From: Bradyrhizobium sp. 4
GTDB taxonomy: Bacteria; Pseudomonadota; Alphaproteobacteria; Rhizobiales; Xanthobacteraceae
NCBI RefSeq assembly: GCF_023100905.1
Contig: NZ_CP064686.1
Location: 7,466,001-7,530,000, forward strand
Direction of reading: 5' to 3'
DNA length: 64,000 nucleotides
Shown: one piece after another, positions 7,461 through 16,901 of the stretch
How positions within the stretch are numbered: the stretch's first letter is position 1
Layout of the letters: the number at the start of each line of letters is the position of its first letter
Notes under the pieces: model-generated
What the model was told of the DNA's origin: nothing
Seen by the model: the letters and a program-made list of their open reading frames with translations, nothing else
Databases searched by the model: none
Program-made: the position numbers and the translations under genes

Positions 7461-10328
7461 ATGACGTCGATCCGCGACAACGAGCTTGATGCACGCCGCG
7501 AGCAGGGCCCGAAGGCCCTGGTCGGGCTGAGCCAGCTTGCGCTCGACCACATGGAGCAAGGCGTCTGCGTCTACGATGCCGGCAACCGGATCGTGCTGGT
7601 CAATCAGCGCTACCTCAGCCTGTTCAACATGTCGGCCGAAATCGTGCGGGTCGGCACGAGCTACCGTGACGTGCTCGCCCACAGCGTGGCCCTCGGCAAC
7701 ATCCCTGCGGGGGAAGTCGACGCACTCTATGCCGCCCGCATGGCGCGGATCGCAGCCGGCCAGCCGTTCCGGACTCAGCAGACGCTCGCGAGCGGCCTGG
7801 TCATGGCGCTCGAGCTAAAACCGCTTCCCGGCGGCGGCTGGATGACGATCTGCGACGACGTCAGCCGCCTCGCCCGGGTCGAAGCGGAACTGCGCGTGCA
7901 GACCGAGCGCAGCCAGCACGCGCTCGCCAACATGTCGCACGGGTTGATCATGTACGATGCCGACAGTCGCGTCGTCGTCTGCAACGATCGCTTCCTGAGC
8001 CTCTACAATCTCGACCCGGACATCGTGAAGCCGGGCGTCTCGCACGACACGGTCATCGAGCATTGGATGTCGCGCGGCAACCTGCCGGGGATGTCGGCCG
8101 ACGAATTCCACGACACCAGGCTGGAGGACGTGCGCACCAGGAAAGCGAAAAACCTGCTGGTGATGCGCTATGACGGCCGGATGGTGCAGGTGGCTTCCCG
8201 TTTTCTGCCCGACGGCGGCTGGGTGACGGTGCACGAAGACGTCACCGAGCGGCTGCAATACGAGGAGATGCTGAGGCAGCAGAACTTCATGCTCGATGCG
8301 GCGCTGGAGAACATGGCGCACGGGCTCGCCTTCTACGACAGCGAGATGCGCCTGCGCGTCTGCAACACCACCTACCGGAAGATCTATCGGCTCTCGCCGG
8401 AGGAAGCCACGCCGGGCACGCATCTCGGCGAACTGATCGAACGCTCGATGGCAAACGGCGCGTTCTCTTCCGAGTATAGCCCGCAACAACTCCTGGAAGC
8501 CGCCAGCGCAAGGATCGCCGACCGCAACTCCTCGCCGATACGCCGGCGGATGTCGAACGATACCACGATCTCGGTGCGCTATTGCGCTCTGGCCGAGGGT
8601 GGTTTTGTGGCCACCTACGAGGACATCACCGAGCGCGAGCACGCAGTCGAGGAGCTGAGCGAGCAGTATCGGCGCTTCGACGCGGCCCTGAACAACATGA
8701 GCCAGGGCCTATGTATGCTCGATTCGAGCTTGCGCGTCATCGTCTGCAATCGGCGCTACATCGAGATGTACGGATTGTCACCCGAATTGGTGAAGCCGGG
8801 TGTGTCGATGCGCGAGATCATGGAGCACAGCTGCGAGCTCGGCATCCATCCAAACACCACCGCCGCGCGGCTCTATGCCGACTATGTCGAGAGGCTGCGC
8901 GAGGGCGAGCACACACTGCACCGCTATTTGGGCGACGGCCGCATCATCAAGCTCAATCACAAGCGAATGGAGCATGGCGGCTGGGTCGTCACCTATGAGG
9001 ATGTCACCGAACGCCACAAGGCCCAGGCCCGCGTGGCGCACATGGCGCGGCACGATTCACTCACCGACCTGCCCAATCGCACTCTGTTCCGCGAGAAGAT
9101 GGGCGAGGGACTGAACCAGGTCGCGATCGCCGGCGGCGCGATGGCCGTGCTGTGCTTCGACCTCGACAATTTCAAGACCGTCAACGATCGCCTCGGCCAC
9201 GCGGCCGGCGACCGGCTGTTGCGCTGGGTCGCGGCGCAGCTGAAGGAGAATGTCGGCGAGCACGACACCGTCGCGCGGCTCGGTGGCGACGAGTTCGCAG
9301 TTCTCCAGCGCGGGCCGCAGCCGCAATCGGCGGAAAGGCTCGCGCGCCGCCTGGTCGAGATCATCGGTCACCCGCCGCCGCTGGAGCACCAGTCGATGCA
9401 TGTTGGCGTCTCCGTCGGCATCGCAATCGCGCCCGATCATGGGCTCGACGCCGACGAGCTGATGAAATGCGCCGACCTCGCGCTGTACCAGGCCAAGGCC
9501 AAGGGGCGCGGCGCCTATCAGCTGTTCGAGCCCGAAATGGAGAAAGAGGCTCGCAGCCGGCACGCGCTCGAGCACGATCTGCGCGGCGCGCTGGAGGCCC
9601 GTGAATTCCACCTGGCATTCCAGCCGCAGGTGCGGCTCGACACCACCGAACTTACCGGCTTCGAGGCGCTGCTGCGCTGGAAACATCCCTCGCGCGGCCT
9701 CGTCTCACCGGCGGAATTCATTCCGATTGCGGAAGAGAACGGCCTGATCGTTCCGATCGGCGAGTGGGTGCTGCGCACGGCCTGCGCGACCGCCGCGACA
9801 TGGCCCGATCTCACCGTCGCCGTGAACCTGTCGCCGGTGCAATTCCGCTCGCGCGGGCTGGTGACGATGGTGACGAGCGCGCTTGCGGAGGCCGGCCTGC
9901 CACCGCATCGGCTCGAGCTCGAACTCACCGAGACGGCGCTGCTCGACGACAGTGAATCGACGATCGAGATCCTGCACCAACTCCGCGCGTTGGGGGTGCG
10001 CGTCAGCCTCGACGATTTCGGCGTCGGCTATTCTTCGCTGAGCTATTTGCGCAGATTTCCGTTCGATCGTATCAAGATCGACCGCTCCTTCGTCGGCACG
10101 ATCAGTGAAAGCCCGGAGAGTGTGGCGATCGTCCGCACCATCGCCAGCCTCGGCTCGGTGCTCGGCGTCGAGACCACGGCGGAGGGTGTGGAGACGATTG
10201 AACAACTCGACTTCGTCCGCGAATGCGGCTGCACCGCCGTGCAGGGATATTATTTCGGCAAGCCCTCCCCGGCCGCGGAGGTCGGACGCGTGATCGAGAC
10301 GCTGAGCGCAGTACGCCGCGTGGCGTAA
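7461..10328 (+). CDS. four-PAS GGDEF-EAL protein (diguanylate cyclase/phosphodiesterase)
   Basis: This 955-residue cytosolic protein makes and/or degrades cyclic di-GMP. Four PAS repeats start near residues 26, 153, 280 and 408, at about 127-residue intervals. Each opens with a similar segment of the type NMxxGLxxYD. The GGDEF domain follows with intact G608-G609-D610-E611-F612, and the EAL domain with E735-A736-L737 plus LDDFGVGYSS. The inhibitory RxxD site upstream of GGDEF reads GEHD, so product inhibition there is probably absent. No transmembrane segment is visible, so sensing would be of cytosolic ligands or redox. It is monocistronic by context. Confidence 0.93.
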   Translation: MTSIRDNELDARREQGPKALVGLSQLALDHMEQGVCVYDAGNRIVLVNQRYLSLFNMSAEIVRVGTSYRDVLAHSVALGNIPAGEVDALYAARMARIAAGQPFRTQQTLASGLVMALELKPLPGGGWMTICDDVSRLARVEAELRVQTERSQHALANMSHGLIMYDADSRVVVCNDRFLSLYNLDPDIVKPGVSHDTVIEHWMSRGNLPGMSADEFHDTRLEDVRTRKAKNLLVMRYDGRMVQVASRFLPDGGWVTVHEDVTERLQYEEMLRQQNFMLDAALENMAHGLAFYDSEMRLRVCNTTYRKIYRLSPEEATPGTHLGELIERSMANGAFSSEYSPQQLLEAASARIADRNSSPIRRRMSNDTTISVRYCALAEGGFVATYEDITEREHAVEELSEQYRRFDAALNNMSQGLCMLDSSLRVIVCNRRYIEMYGLSPELVKPGVSMREIMEHSCELGIHPNTTAARLYADYVERLREGEHTLHRYLGDGRIIKLNHKRMEHGGWVVTYEDVTERHKAQARVAHMARHDSLTDLPNRTLFREKMGEGLNQVAIAGGAMAVLCFDLDNFKTVNDRLGHAAGDRLLRWVAAQLKENVGEHDTVARLGGDEFAVLQRGPQPQSAERLARRLVEIIGHPPPLEHQSMHVGVSVGIAIAPDHGLDADELMKCADLALYQAKAKGRGAYQLFEPEMEKEARSRHALEHDLRGALEAREFHLAFQPQVRLDTTELTGFEALLRWKHPSRGLVSPAEFIPIAEENGLIVPIGEWVLRTACATAATWPDLTVAVNLSPVQFRSRGLVTMVTSALAEAGLPPHRLELELTETALLDDSESTIEILHQLRALGVRVSLDDFGVGYSSLSYLRRFPFDRIKIDRSFVGTISESPESVAIVRTIASLGSVLGVETTAEGVETIEQLDFVRECGCTAVQGYYFGKPSPAAEVGRVIETLSAVRRVA

Positions 10329-10521
10329 GGGCCCCACCGAAGCCAAATTCCGTATCTCGGCACGCCTTCAAACGACCAATTGTCGCACGTGCGCTTTTCG
10401 GCGGGATCACCGTATCGCGCCCGCGCAATGCGCTTTTCTTCTCCCATGAATTCGGGGACAATCCCGTCATAACAATGAGAAACGGCGGCCCGAACCAGGC
10501 CACCGCGAGGGAGGAGTTTCG

Positions 10522-11499
10522 ATGTCGCGATACGGGCTGAAGACAACCGCCTTTGCCGCCATGCATGCCGTTGTGAGCGCGCTGCTCGCAACCGCCGCCG
10601 GTGCGCAGGATTATCCCACCAAACCGGTGACGCTGATCGTGCCATGGCCCGCCGGCGGATCGACCGACATCTCGATGCGCGCGATCGCCGACAGTGCGTC
10701 TAAGGTCCTGGGGCAGCCGATCGTGATCGACAACAAGGCCGGCGGCGGCGGCACTGTTGGACCTGCCACCATGGCCGCGGCTGCGAAGCCGGACGGCTAC
10801 ACCATCTCACAGCTTCCGATCACCGTCTTCCGCCTGCCCCTAATGCAGGAGGTGTCCTGGGATCCGGCGAAGGACTTCACCTATATCGTTCACCTCACCG
10901 GCTACACCTTCGGCGTAACGACCAGCGCCGAGTCGCAGTTCAAGTCCTGGAAAGACGTGGTCGAGTTCGCGAAGGCAAATCCGGGCAAGGTGACCTACGC
11001 GACGCCGGGCACAGGCACCTCGCTTCACATCGGCATGGAGCAAATCGCCGCGATGTCCAGCATCAAGCTCACGCAGGTGCCGTTCAAGGGCGGGGCAGAG
11101 ACCAACGCCGCGGTACTCGGCCAACACACCATGCTGCAGGCCGACTCCACCGGTTGGCGGCCCTTGGTTGACGCCGGCAAGCTGAAGCTTCTCATGGTGT
11201 GGACCGGCGCGCGATCGCCGAATTATCCTGACGCGCCTACGCTGAAGGAGCTCGGCTACCCCATGGTCTATGATTCCCCGTTCGGCATCGCAGGCCCCAA
11301 AGGCATGGATCCCAAGATCGTCGCCAAGCTGCACGACGCCTTCAAGAAGGCGGTCGAGGACCCCGCGGTGATCGCCACGCTCGCCAAATACGACATGGTG
11401 CCGAGCTACAAGAATACCGAGGACTACAAAAAGTTCGTCGTCGAGGTCACGGAGTCAGAGCGCAAGGTGATCGACACGCTCGGGCTTGCGAAGAAGTAG
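10522..11499 (+). CDS. tripartite tricarboxylate transporter substrate-binding protein (TctC family)
   Basis: This is the periplasmic binding protein (325 residues) of a TTT-type secondary importer for carboxylates. A signal peptide ends near GAQD, followed by the family opening YPTKPVTLIVPWPAGGSTDI and the GTGTSLHIGMEQI region. GGGAGGAG just upstream of the ATG at 10522 is a strong ribosome binding site. It begins the tctCBA-like operon. The ligand (citrate, other di/tricarboxylates or aromatic acids) cannot be read; this family is heavily expanded in related bacteria. Confidence 0.92.
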   Translation: MSRYGLKTTAFAAMHAVVSALLATAAGAQDYPTKPVTLIVPWPAGGSTDISMRAIADSASKVLGQPIVIDNKAGGGGTVGPATMAAAAKPDGYTISQLPITVFRLPLMQEVSWDPAKDFTYIVHLTGYTFGVTTSAESQFKSWKDVVEFAKANPGKVTYATPGTGTSLHIGMEQIAAMSSIKLTQVPFKGGAETNAAVLGQHTMLQADSTGWRPLVDAGKLKLLMVWTGARSPNYPDAPTLKELGYPMVYDSPFGIAGPKGMDPKIVAKLHDAFKKAVEDPAVIATLAKYDMVPSYKNTEDYKKFVVEVTESERKVIDTLGLAKK

Positions 11500-11581
11500 G
11501 ATTGAGCCACTTTCGTGTCCCGGATCTGCAGCACACCGCGTCGCGCTGCGTAGCGTCCGGGGCACGACCGAGAGGGTATCG

Positions 11582-12067
11582 ATGAACGACCAAACCACCG
11601 TCAAACTCCGTTTCAACAACTCCGAACTCTGGGGCGGCTTGATCGGGCTCGCGCTGGGCGGCTTCGTGATCTGGCAGGGCGTTAGGCTCAAGCTCGGCAC
11701 CATCAACGATCCCGGCTCCGGCTACGTACTGTTCTACACGGGCATCCTGATGTGCGTGTTCGCGGCCAGCATTATCATCTCGGCCATCACCGAGGGCGGG
11801 CCGACGCTGGCTTCGCGCTGGGACAATGTGAGCTGGAGCAAGCCGCTTCTCGTCATCGCCTGCCTCACTGCGTTCTCCTTTGCCCTCGAGCCGCTGGGAT
11901 TCCTGCTGTCATCGATTCCGCTCATGTTGCTTTTGCTGCGCTTGATCGATCCCGTCCGTTGGACGCTGGCGATCCCGATCGCCGCGCTGGTGCCGCTCGG
12001 AATGTGGTGGGTACTCAAGCGGCTGCTGCTGATCCAACTACCCTCGGGCCTGTTCGGGATCGGTTGA
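11582..12067 (+). CDS. tripartite tricarboxylate transporter small membrane subunit (TctB family)
   Basis: This is the small TTT membrane component, 161 residues with four predicted transmembrane segments (about 18-38, 53-75, 93-125 and 135-155). The start at 11582 gives MNDQTTVKLRFNN; the frame extends upstream into the intergenic region. It sits between the binding protein (82 bp upstream) and the large subunit (4 bp downstream), the conserved C-B-A order. TctB sequences are poorly conserved, so position carries much of the assignment. Confidence 0.88.
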   Translation: MNDQTTVKLRFNNSELWGGLIGLALGGFVIWQGVRLKLGTINDPGSGYVLFYTGILMCVFAASIIISAITEGGPTLASRWDNVSWSKPLLVIACLTAFSFALEPLGFLLSSIPLMLLLLRLIDPVRWTLAIPIAALVPLGMWWVLKRLLLIQLPSGLFGIG

Positions 12068-12071
12068 TCGC

Positions 12072-13580
12072 ATGGATACGCTCGTCAACGTCGCGCACGG
12101 GTTTGGCGTCGCGCTCCTGCCGATCAACCTGCTCTACTGTTTCATCGGCGTCTTCATCGGTACGCTGGTCGGCGTACTGCCAGGCATCGGGCCGATCTCG
12201 GCGATGTCTCTGTTGCTTCCGGTGACACTGTCAGGAACGCCGGAATCCGGCATCATCATGATGGCGGGGATCTATTACGGCTCGATGTATGGTGGCTCGA
12301 CCACTTCGATCCTGGTCAATATCCCGGGCGAGGCGGCTTCAGTCGTGACCTGTATTGACGGCCACCAGATGGCGAAGCAGGGCCGTGCCGGCCCTGCGCT
12401 GGGCATCTCCGCCTTCGACTCCTTCATCGCCGGCACATTTTCGCTCGTTGCGCTGATGCTGGTGGCACCTCGGCTCGCCAACATCGCCATCGCGTTTGGC
12501 CCTGCCGAATATTTTAGCCTGATGGTGCTCGGCCTCATCGTGCTCACGTTCCTCACTCAGGGATCGATGCCGAAGGCGCTCCTGATGGCATGTATCGGCG
12601 TCGTGCTCGGACTGATCGGCCTCGACAGCATCACGGCGCAGCCGCGGCTGACGTTCGGCCGCATGGAGCTGATCGACGGCATCGGACTCGTGCCCGTCGT
12701 GATGGGCCTGTTCGGCGTCGCCGAGGTGCTGCTCAATACCGAGCAAGCAATCAAGCGCGATATCATCAACGCCAAGATCACGCAGCTGTTGCCCAATAAG
12801 GCCGATTGGCAAGCGAGCGCCGGCCCGGTGGCGCGTGGCACGTTCCTCGGCTTCCTGCTCGGCATTCTCCCGGGCGGCGGCGCCGTGGTCGCCTCGTTCG
12901 CGTCCTATGCCCTGGAGAAGCGGCTGTCGAAAACGCCGGAGCGTTTCGGCCATGGCGCGATCGAGGGCGTAGCGGGTCCCGAATCCGCCAACAACGCGGC
13001 GGCCGGCGGCGCTTTCATTCCGCTGATGACCTTGGGCATTCCCCCGAACGTGGTAATGGCGTTACTGCTCGGCGCCTTCGTCATCCATGGCCTGCAACCG
13101 GGGCCGCTGCTGATCACGCAGAACCCCGGCCTGTTCTGGGGCATCGTCGCCAGCATGTATATCGGCAACGTCATGCTGCTGATCCTCAATTTGCCGCTGA
13201 TCGGCATTTGGGTGCAGCTGCTCAAGCTGCCCTACAACATCCTGTTCCCGCTGATCATCCTGTTCACGATCCTAGGCGTCTACTGCTCGAGCAACAATGT
13301 GTTCGACGTCTATGTGATGATCGCGTTCGGGATCATCGGTTATTTCATGCGCAAGCTCGGCTTCGAGCCCGCGCCGCTGGTGCTGGCGTTCGTGCTGGGA
13401 CCGATGATGGAGAACAATCTGCGCAAGTCGCTGATCCTGTCGCAGGGCGACCTCTGGACCTTCGTGCAGCGCCCGATCTCGGCAGCGTGTCTGGCGCTCG
13501 CGCTGGTGCTGCTGATAGCGCCGTTATTGCCCGCCTTGCGCAAGAAGCGCGAGCTCGTGGCGCTGGATGAGGGGGCATGA
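12072..13580 (+). CDS. tripartite tricarboxylate transporter large permease (TctA family)
   Basis: This is the large integral-membrane subunit, 502 residues with about twelve transmembrane segments. The duplicated family signatures are present: GTLVGVLPGIGPISAMSLLL near residue 35 and LGILPGGGAVVASFASY near 265, together with YGGSTTSILVNIPGE. It couples uptake to an ion gradient with the TctB and TctC partners upstream. It is the last gene of the operon and ends 17 bp from the stop of the convergent GGDEF/EAL gene. Confidence 0.95.
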   Translation: MDTLVNVAHGFGVALLPINLLYCFIGVFIGTLVGVLPGIGPISAMSLLLPVTLSGTPESGIIMMAGIYYGSMYGGSTTSILVNIPGEAASVVTCIDGHQMAKQGRAGPALGISAFDSFIAGTFSLVALMLVAPRLANIAIAFGPAEYFSLMVLGLIVLTFLTQGSMPKALLMACIGVVLGLIGLDSITAQPRLTFGRMELIDGIGLVPVVMGLFGVAEVLLNTEQAIKRDIINAKITQLLPNKADWQASAGPVARGTFLGFLLGILPGGGAVVASFASYALEKRLSKTPERFGHGAIEGVAGPESANNAAAGGAFIPLMTLGIPPNVVMALLLGAFVIHGLQPGPLLITQNPGLFWGIVASMYIGNVMLLILNLPLIGIWVQLLKLPYNILFPLIILFTILGVYCSSNNVFDVYVMIAFGIIGYFMRKLGFEPAPLVLAFVLGPMMENNLRKSLILSQGDLWTFVQRPISAACLALALVLLIAPLLPALRKKRELVALDEGA

Positions 13581-13597
13581 GGGTTTGGCAGGGTGTC

Positions 13598-15334
13598 TCA
13601 GCTTGCCGCGGGCAGCGCGCTGTCCGGCGGCGCGCCCCAGGGGCGGTCGGCTGAGGCGAGCCCGATCAGGCGGCCCTGGATGTAGTCGCAGCCCCAGTCG
13701 CGCAGCATGTTCGCAGCTTCTTCGTCCTGCACCCATTCGGCCACCGTCTTGATGTTGAGGCGGCGGGCGAGGTCGATCAAGGTCTGCACGAAGGCGCGGT
13801 CGTCGGCGGAGCGAGTGATGTTCTGCACGAACGCGCCGTCGATCTTCACGATGTCCACGCCGAGCTTGCGCAGATTGCGGAACGAAGTGTAGCCGGCGCC
13901 GAAATCGTCGATGGCGATGCGGCTGCCGAAATTCTTCAGCCGGGTGACGAAGCCGCGCACATCGTCGATGTCCTGGATCGCGACGGTTTCGGTGATCTCG
14001 ACGATCAGCCGCTCGGCGACGCCGGGATGGGCACGCATCAGCGATTCGATTCCTGCCCACCAATCCGGGTCCATGGTGGTGTCCGGGGAGATGTTGAGGC
14101 TGAGGCAGATGTCGGGCGCGGCGGCGAGCTCGGCGACCACGAGCTCGAGCACGCGGTGATCGACCAGGCGGATCAGGCCGAGCCGTTCCGCGACCGGCAC
14201 GATATCGGGCGCGAGCAGCACCTGGCCGTCGCCCTGGTCCATCCGCACCAGGCATTCGTGAAAAGAGCACTCGCGCGAGAGAGCAGCAACCACCGGCTCA
14301 TAGGCGAGCTTGATGCGGCGCTCGTTCAGCGCCGTGACGATCTCGTCGGTGACGCGGATGTTGACGCGGCGCTGGGCGTCGCGCGCGGCATCCGGGCGCC
14401 AGGCGGCGAACGAGCCGACGCGGCGTTGTTTCGCGGTGTCCAGGGTCTCGTGGGCGCGATTGACCGCTTCATCGGTGTTGCGGGCATAGCGCGGCACGCT
14501 GACCGCGCCGATCGAGGCGGTGACCGACACCGGGCCGGATTTGGTCGGCACCACCTCGTCGCGGATGCCGGCGAGGAAGCGCTCGGCGGCGACGTTCATG
14601 TCGTCGACGGTGCAGTTCTTCAGGATCAGGCCGAACTTGTTGCCGGAGAAGCGGCCGAGCACGTCGCCCCCGCGCAAGCGCGCGCGAATGCGCGTGGCGA
14701 CGTCGAGGATCACGGCGTCGGCAACGTCGAAGCCGAAGGCTTCGTTGACACGCGCGAGATGATCGATGCCGACCAGCATGAAGGCCGCGGTCGAGCGGAA
14801 ACGGGTCGTCTCCTCGATGGCCTCGGCCAGCGCGGCGATCAGATGCGAGCGATTGAGCTCGCCGGTCAGCGGATCAAGCCGGGCGAGCTTCGTCAGTTCC
14901 TCGTCGCGGGCATGACGTTCATTGTTGATGCGGACGGAGCCGATCGCACGCACGGGGCGGCCGTCGGGGCCGGCGAACCACCGGCCGGTCTCCTCGATCC
15001 AGACCATGGGATCGGCGGCGCTCATGCGCACGCCGTACTCGACCCGATAGGGCGTGCCGTCGGCGCCATGCACGGCTGAGGTCTGCGCCAGCGCGGCGGT
15101 CCGCAGCGATTGCGCGGGCTCGATCAGCTTTGCGAATTCGGCGCCGGTGGCCAGCCGTTCGGTGGGAATCCCGGGGAAGATGGCGCCGACCTGCTCACCC
15201 CAGACGATGGCATCGCTGGCGATGTCCCAGGCGAACACGGCCTGGCCAAGGGCAGCCAGGATGTCGGAGGCTTGCGGCAATGCGGGGGTCAAAATCGCCT
15301 CGTTTCGGGACAGCGGGGAGTCCTGAGTCGGCAC
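13598..15334 (-). CDS. GGDEF-EAL protein with degenerate cyclase motif
   Basis: This 578-residue cytosolic protein has an N-terminal PAS-like region (about 25-125), a GGDEF domain (about 150-310) and an EAL domain (about 330-570). The cyclase signature reads SGNKF instead of GGDEF, which predicts loss of synthase activity. The EAL motif reads ECL but keeps its Glu, and the metal and catalytic elements LSLNISPDT, LIVEITET and AIDDFGAGYTSF are retained. It is therefore most likely a c-di-GMP phosphodiesterase, possibly GTP-modulated through the dead GGDEF. It converges on the TctA gene. Confidence 0.92.
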   Translation of the reverse strand: MPTQDSPLSRNEAILTPALPQASDILAALGQAVFAWDIASDAIVWGEQVGAIFPGIPTERLATGAEFAKLIEPAQSLRTAALAQTSAVHGADGTPYRVEYGVRMSAADPMVWIEETGRWFAGPDGRPVRAIGSVRINNERHARDEELTKLARLDPLTGELNRSHLIAALAEAIEETTRFRSTAAFMLVGIDHLARVNEAFGFDVADAVILDVATRIRARLRGGDVLGRFSGNKFGLILKNCTVDDMNVAAERFLAGIRDEVVPTKSGPVSVTASIGAVSVPRYARNTDEAVNRAHETLDTAKQRRVGSFAAWRPDAARDAQRRVNIRVTDEIVTALNERRIKLAYEPVVAALSRECSFHECLVRMDQGDGQVLLAPDIVPVAERLGLIRLVDHRVLELVVAELAAAPDICLSLNISPDTTMDPDWWAGIESLMRAHPGVAERLIVEITETVAIQDIDDVRGFVTRLKNFGSRIAIDDFGAGYTSFRNLRKLGVDIVKIDGAFVQNITRSADDRAFVQTLIDLARRLNIKTVAEWVQDEEAANMLRDWGCDYIQGRLIGLASADRPWGAPPDSALPAAS

Positions 15335-15513
15335 AGGATAAAGCCAGATTCGCCATTGACCCTAGGCAAAGTTGATAAACAATTTGGAAACCACGTTTGT
15401 TCTCGTGCAGGAACCAAACCGGCCCGTCCGGCATAGGCCTTGCGAGTACATCACACGCACCGGCGCCAGCGTCTCGAAACGCGACAATCCAAGCCGGGTC
15501 AACGGTGATCGCG

Positions 15514-15774
15514 ATGTTGAGTACTGATCAAGTGGACGTGGCGGACAACGGCACAGGCTCGGCTGTGGTGCCGCTGATGCCGGTTTTGCAGTGGGTCCAC
15601 AAGGCACCGCTGCCGCGCCCCGATCCGAGCTTCGTCGCCCAGCTCATCGCCAATGCCGAGCACCTGCCCCAGGCGAGCCGACTTCGCCGCGTGTCTTCCG
15701 AGGATGCGCAGGTCGCCTATGGCAGCAAGCGCCCGCTTCCGAGCGTGACCGCGCGCACGCGCCAGGTGGCTTGA
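15514..15774 (+). CDS. small conserved-looking hypothetical protein
   Basis: An 86-residue protein starts at ATG 15514 (an in-frame GTG at 15505 is an alternative). It has no transmembrane segment or known motif. A hydrophobic, Pro-rich stretch (VVPLMPVLQWVHKAPLPRPD) precedes a basic C-terminus. It ends exactly where the convergent membrane-protein gene ends, with no gap. I do not recognise a family. Codon use looks coding. Function unknown. Confidence 0.55.
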   Translation: MLSTDQVDVADNGTGSAVVPLMPVLQWVHKAPLPRPDPSFVAQLIANAEHLPQASRLRRVSSEDAQVAYGSKRPLPSVTARTRQVA

Positions 15775-16407
15775 TCAGCGCGGCGCGTCGGGAGACGGCT
15801 GGGTGCCGTTGCCCGGCTGCAAATGCGGCGAGGGAATTTCCGGCGAGGGCGTACTCACAGGCTTCGGCGCGGGATGATCCATCAGTACGGATTCGGCGAC
15901 CGATTGCGCGGAAGGCGCGGATGCGGGCGGCGCAACGACCGGCTCGAACTTGGGCTCGAACGTCCCTTCATCCGCCGGCGTCTCGGCCTGGCGCTTGGCC
16001 TTGCGAGGCGCCGGCACTGTCGTTTCGGCGACATAAGCGACGCGGCGGCGGGTGCGCTGGGCGATGCCGCCGAGGAAATCGGCCATCGCCAGCAGCACCA
16101 GAAGGAAATAGGTGGAGTTGCCGAATTTGGGCCACATCACGAATTCGGCCGCAGCCGCGCCGAACACAATCAGCGACAGCAAATGATCCATCAGGAATTT
16201 CGACCCGGGCCGCGCGCCCTTGACCACCTCGAGCAGCAGCAGCACGACACCTAGCGCGAGCATCACGTCGGCAAGCGTGACCGGCCAGGCCTCGCCCGTG
16301 ATCATCGGCACCCTGAACAGCACGTCCGTAAAGGACACGCTGGGCATCAGGAAGGCGATGATGTTGTAGACCGCAAGCGGGATCAGGAGCAGCGGGAAAC
16401 CGACCAT
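15775..16407 (-). CDS. hypothetical membrane protein with Pro/Ala-rich tail
   Basis: From ATG 16407 (MVGFPLLLIPL) this is a 210-residue protein with about four transmembrane segments in the first 120 residues. A cytosolic tail rich in Pro, Ala and Glu follows (from about residue 130). An upstream extension to 16488 in the same frame looks unlike the N-terminus of a membrane protein. It is on the same strand as rpmF. I do not recognise a characterised family. Confidence 0.65.
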   Translation of the reverse strand: MVGFPLLLIPLAVYNIIAFLMPSVSFTDVLFRVPMITGEAWPVTLADVMLALGVVLLLLEVVKGARPGSKFLMDHLLSLIVFGAAAAEFVMWPKFGNSTYFLLVLLAMADFLGGIAQRTRRRVAYVAETTVPAPRKAKRQAETPADEGTFEPKFEPVVAPPASAPSAQSVAESVLMDHPAPKPVSTPSPEIPSPHLQPGNGTQPSPDAPR

Positions 16408-16509
16408 CGGCGAAATGCCTTCTCGATCAAGAAATCCAGACAGGACAATGCGGCGGCGAAGCATTCGCTCCGCCGCCGTCACTGTCATATCTCATGGATT
16501 GGCCGAAAT

Positions 16510-16534
16510 CAGGCAGGCGAAATCATCCTGCCTG
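16510..16534 (-). terminator. hairpin downstream of rpmF
   Basis: Perfect arms CAGGCAGG (16510-16517) and CCTGCCTG (16527-16534) lie just past the rpmF stop, and on the minus strand run into ATTTC. A second perfect palindrome, GTCCTGAATTCAGGAC (16541-16556), overlaps the rpmF stop codon itself. One or both probably end or stabilise the rpmF transcript. Confidence 0.45.
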
Positions 16535-16549
16535 GGAAAGGTCCTGAAT

Positions 16550-16732
16550 TCAGGACTCTTTCTTCTTCAGGACCTGACGGCCCTTGTACATGCCGGTCTT
16601 GAGATCGAGATGATGCGGACGACGGAGCTCGCCGGAGTCCTTGTCTTCCACATAGGTCGGCTTCTTGATGGCGTCGGCCGAGCGGCGCATGCCGCGGCGC
16701 GACGGCGAGGTTTTTCTTCTCGGAACGGCCAT
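16550..16732 (-). CDS. rpmF: 50S ribosomal protein L32
   Basis: This 60-residue, strongly basic protein begins MAVPRRKTSPSRRGMRRS and includes the HHLDLKTGMYKGR segment typical of L32. It is a structural component of the large ribosomal subunit. Cysteines of the zinc-binding L32 form are absent, so this is the zinc-independent alphaproteobacterial type. mtgA lies upstream on the same strand with a 169-bp gap. Confidence 0.98.
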   Translation of the reverse strand: MAVPRRKTSPSRRGMRRSADAIKKPTYVEDKDSGELRRPHHLDLKTGMYKGRQVLKKKES

Positions 16733-16901
16733 TTCAGTATCCTCTAGGGATTGGTGTCATCAGGGCATCGTCCGCGAGGGGACGGCTCAGCACCCGCAAA
16801 CCGAGGCGAGCTGAATGCCGGTCAAGGCCGGGCTTATAGAGGAAGGCCTGCCTTAAATCTAGGGCTCTGGGCCGGAAAATGCGCCCGAAAAGGACCGGAA
16901 A

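Noticed and set aside
15398..15420. GTTC-N8-GAAC dyad resembling an SOS box
   Set aside because: Alphaproteobacterial LexA sites are direct GTTC-N7-GTTC repeats. Spacing and orientation differ, and no SOS gene is adjacent.
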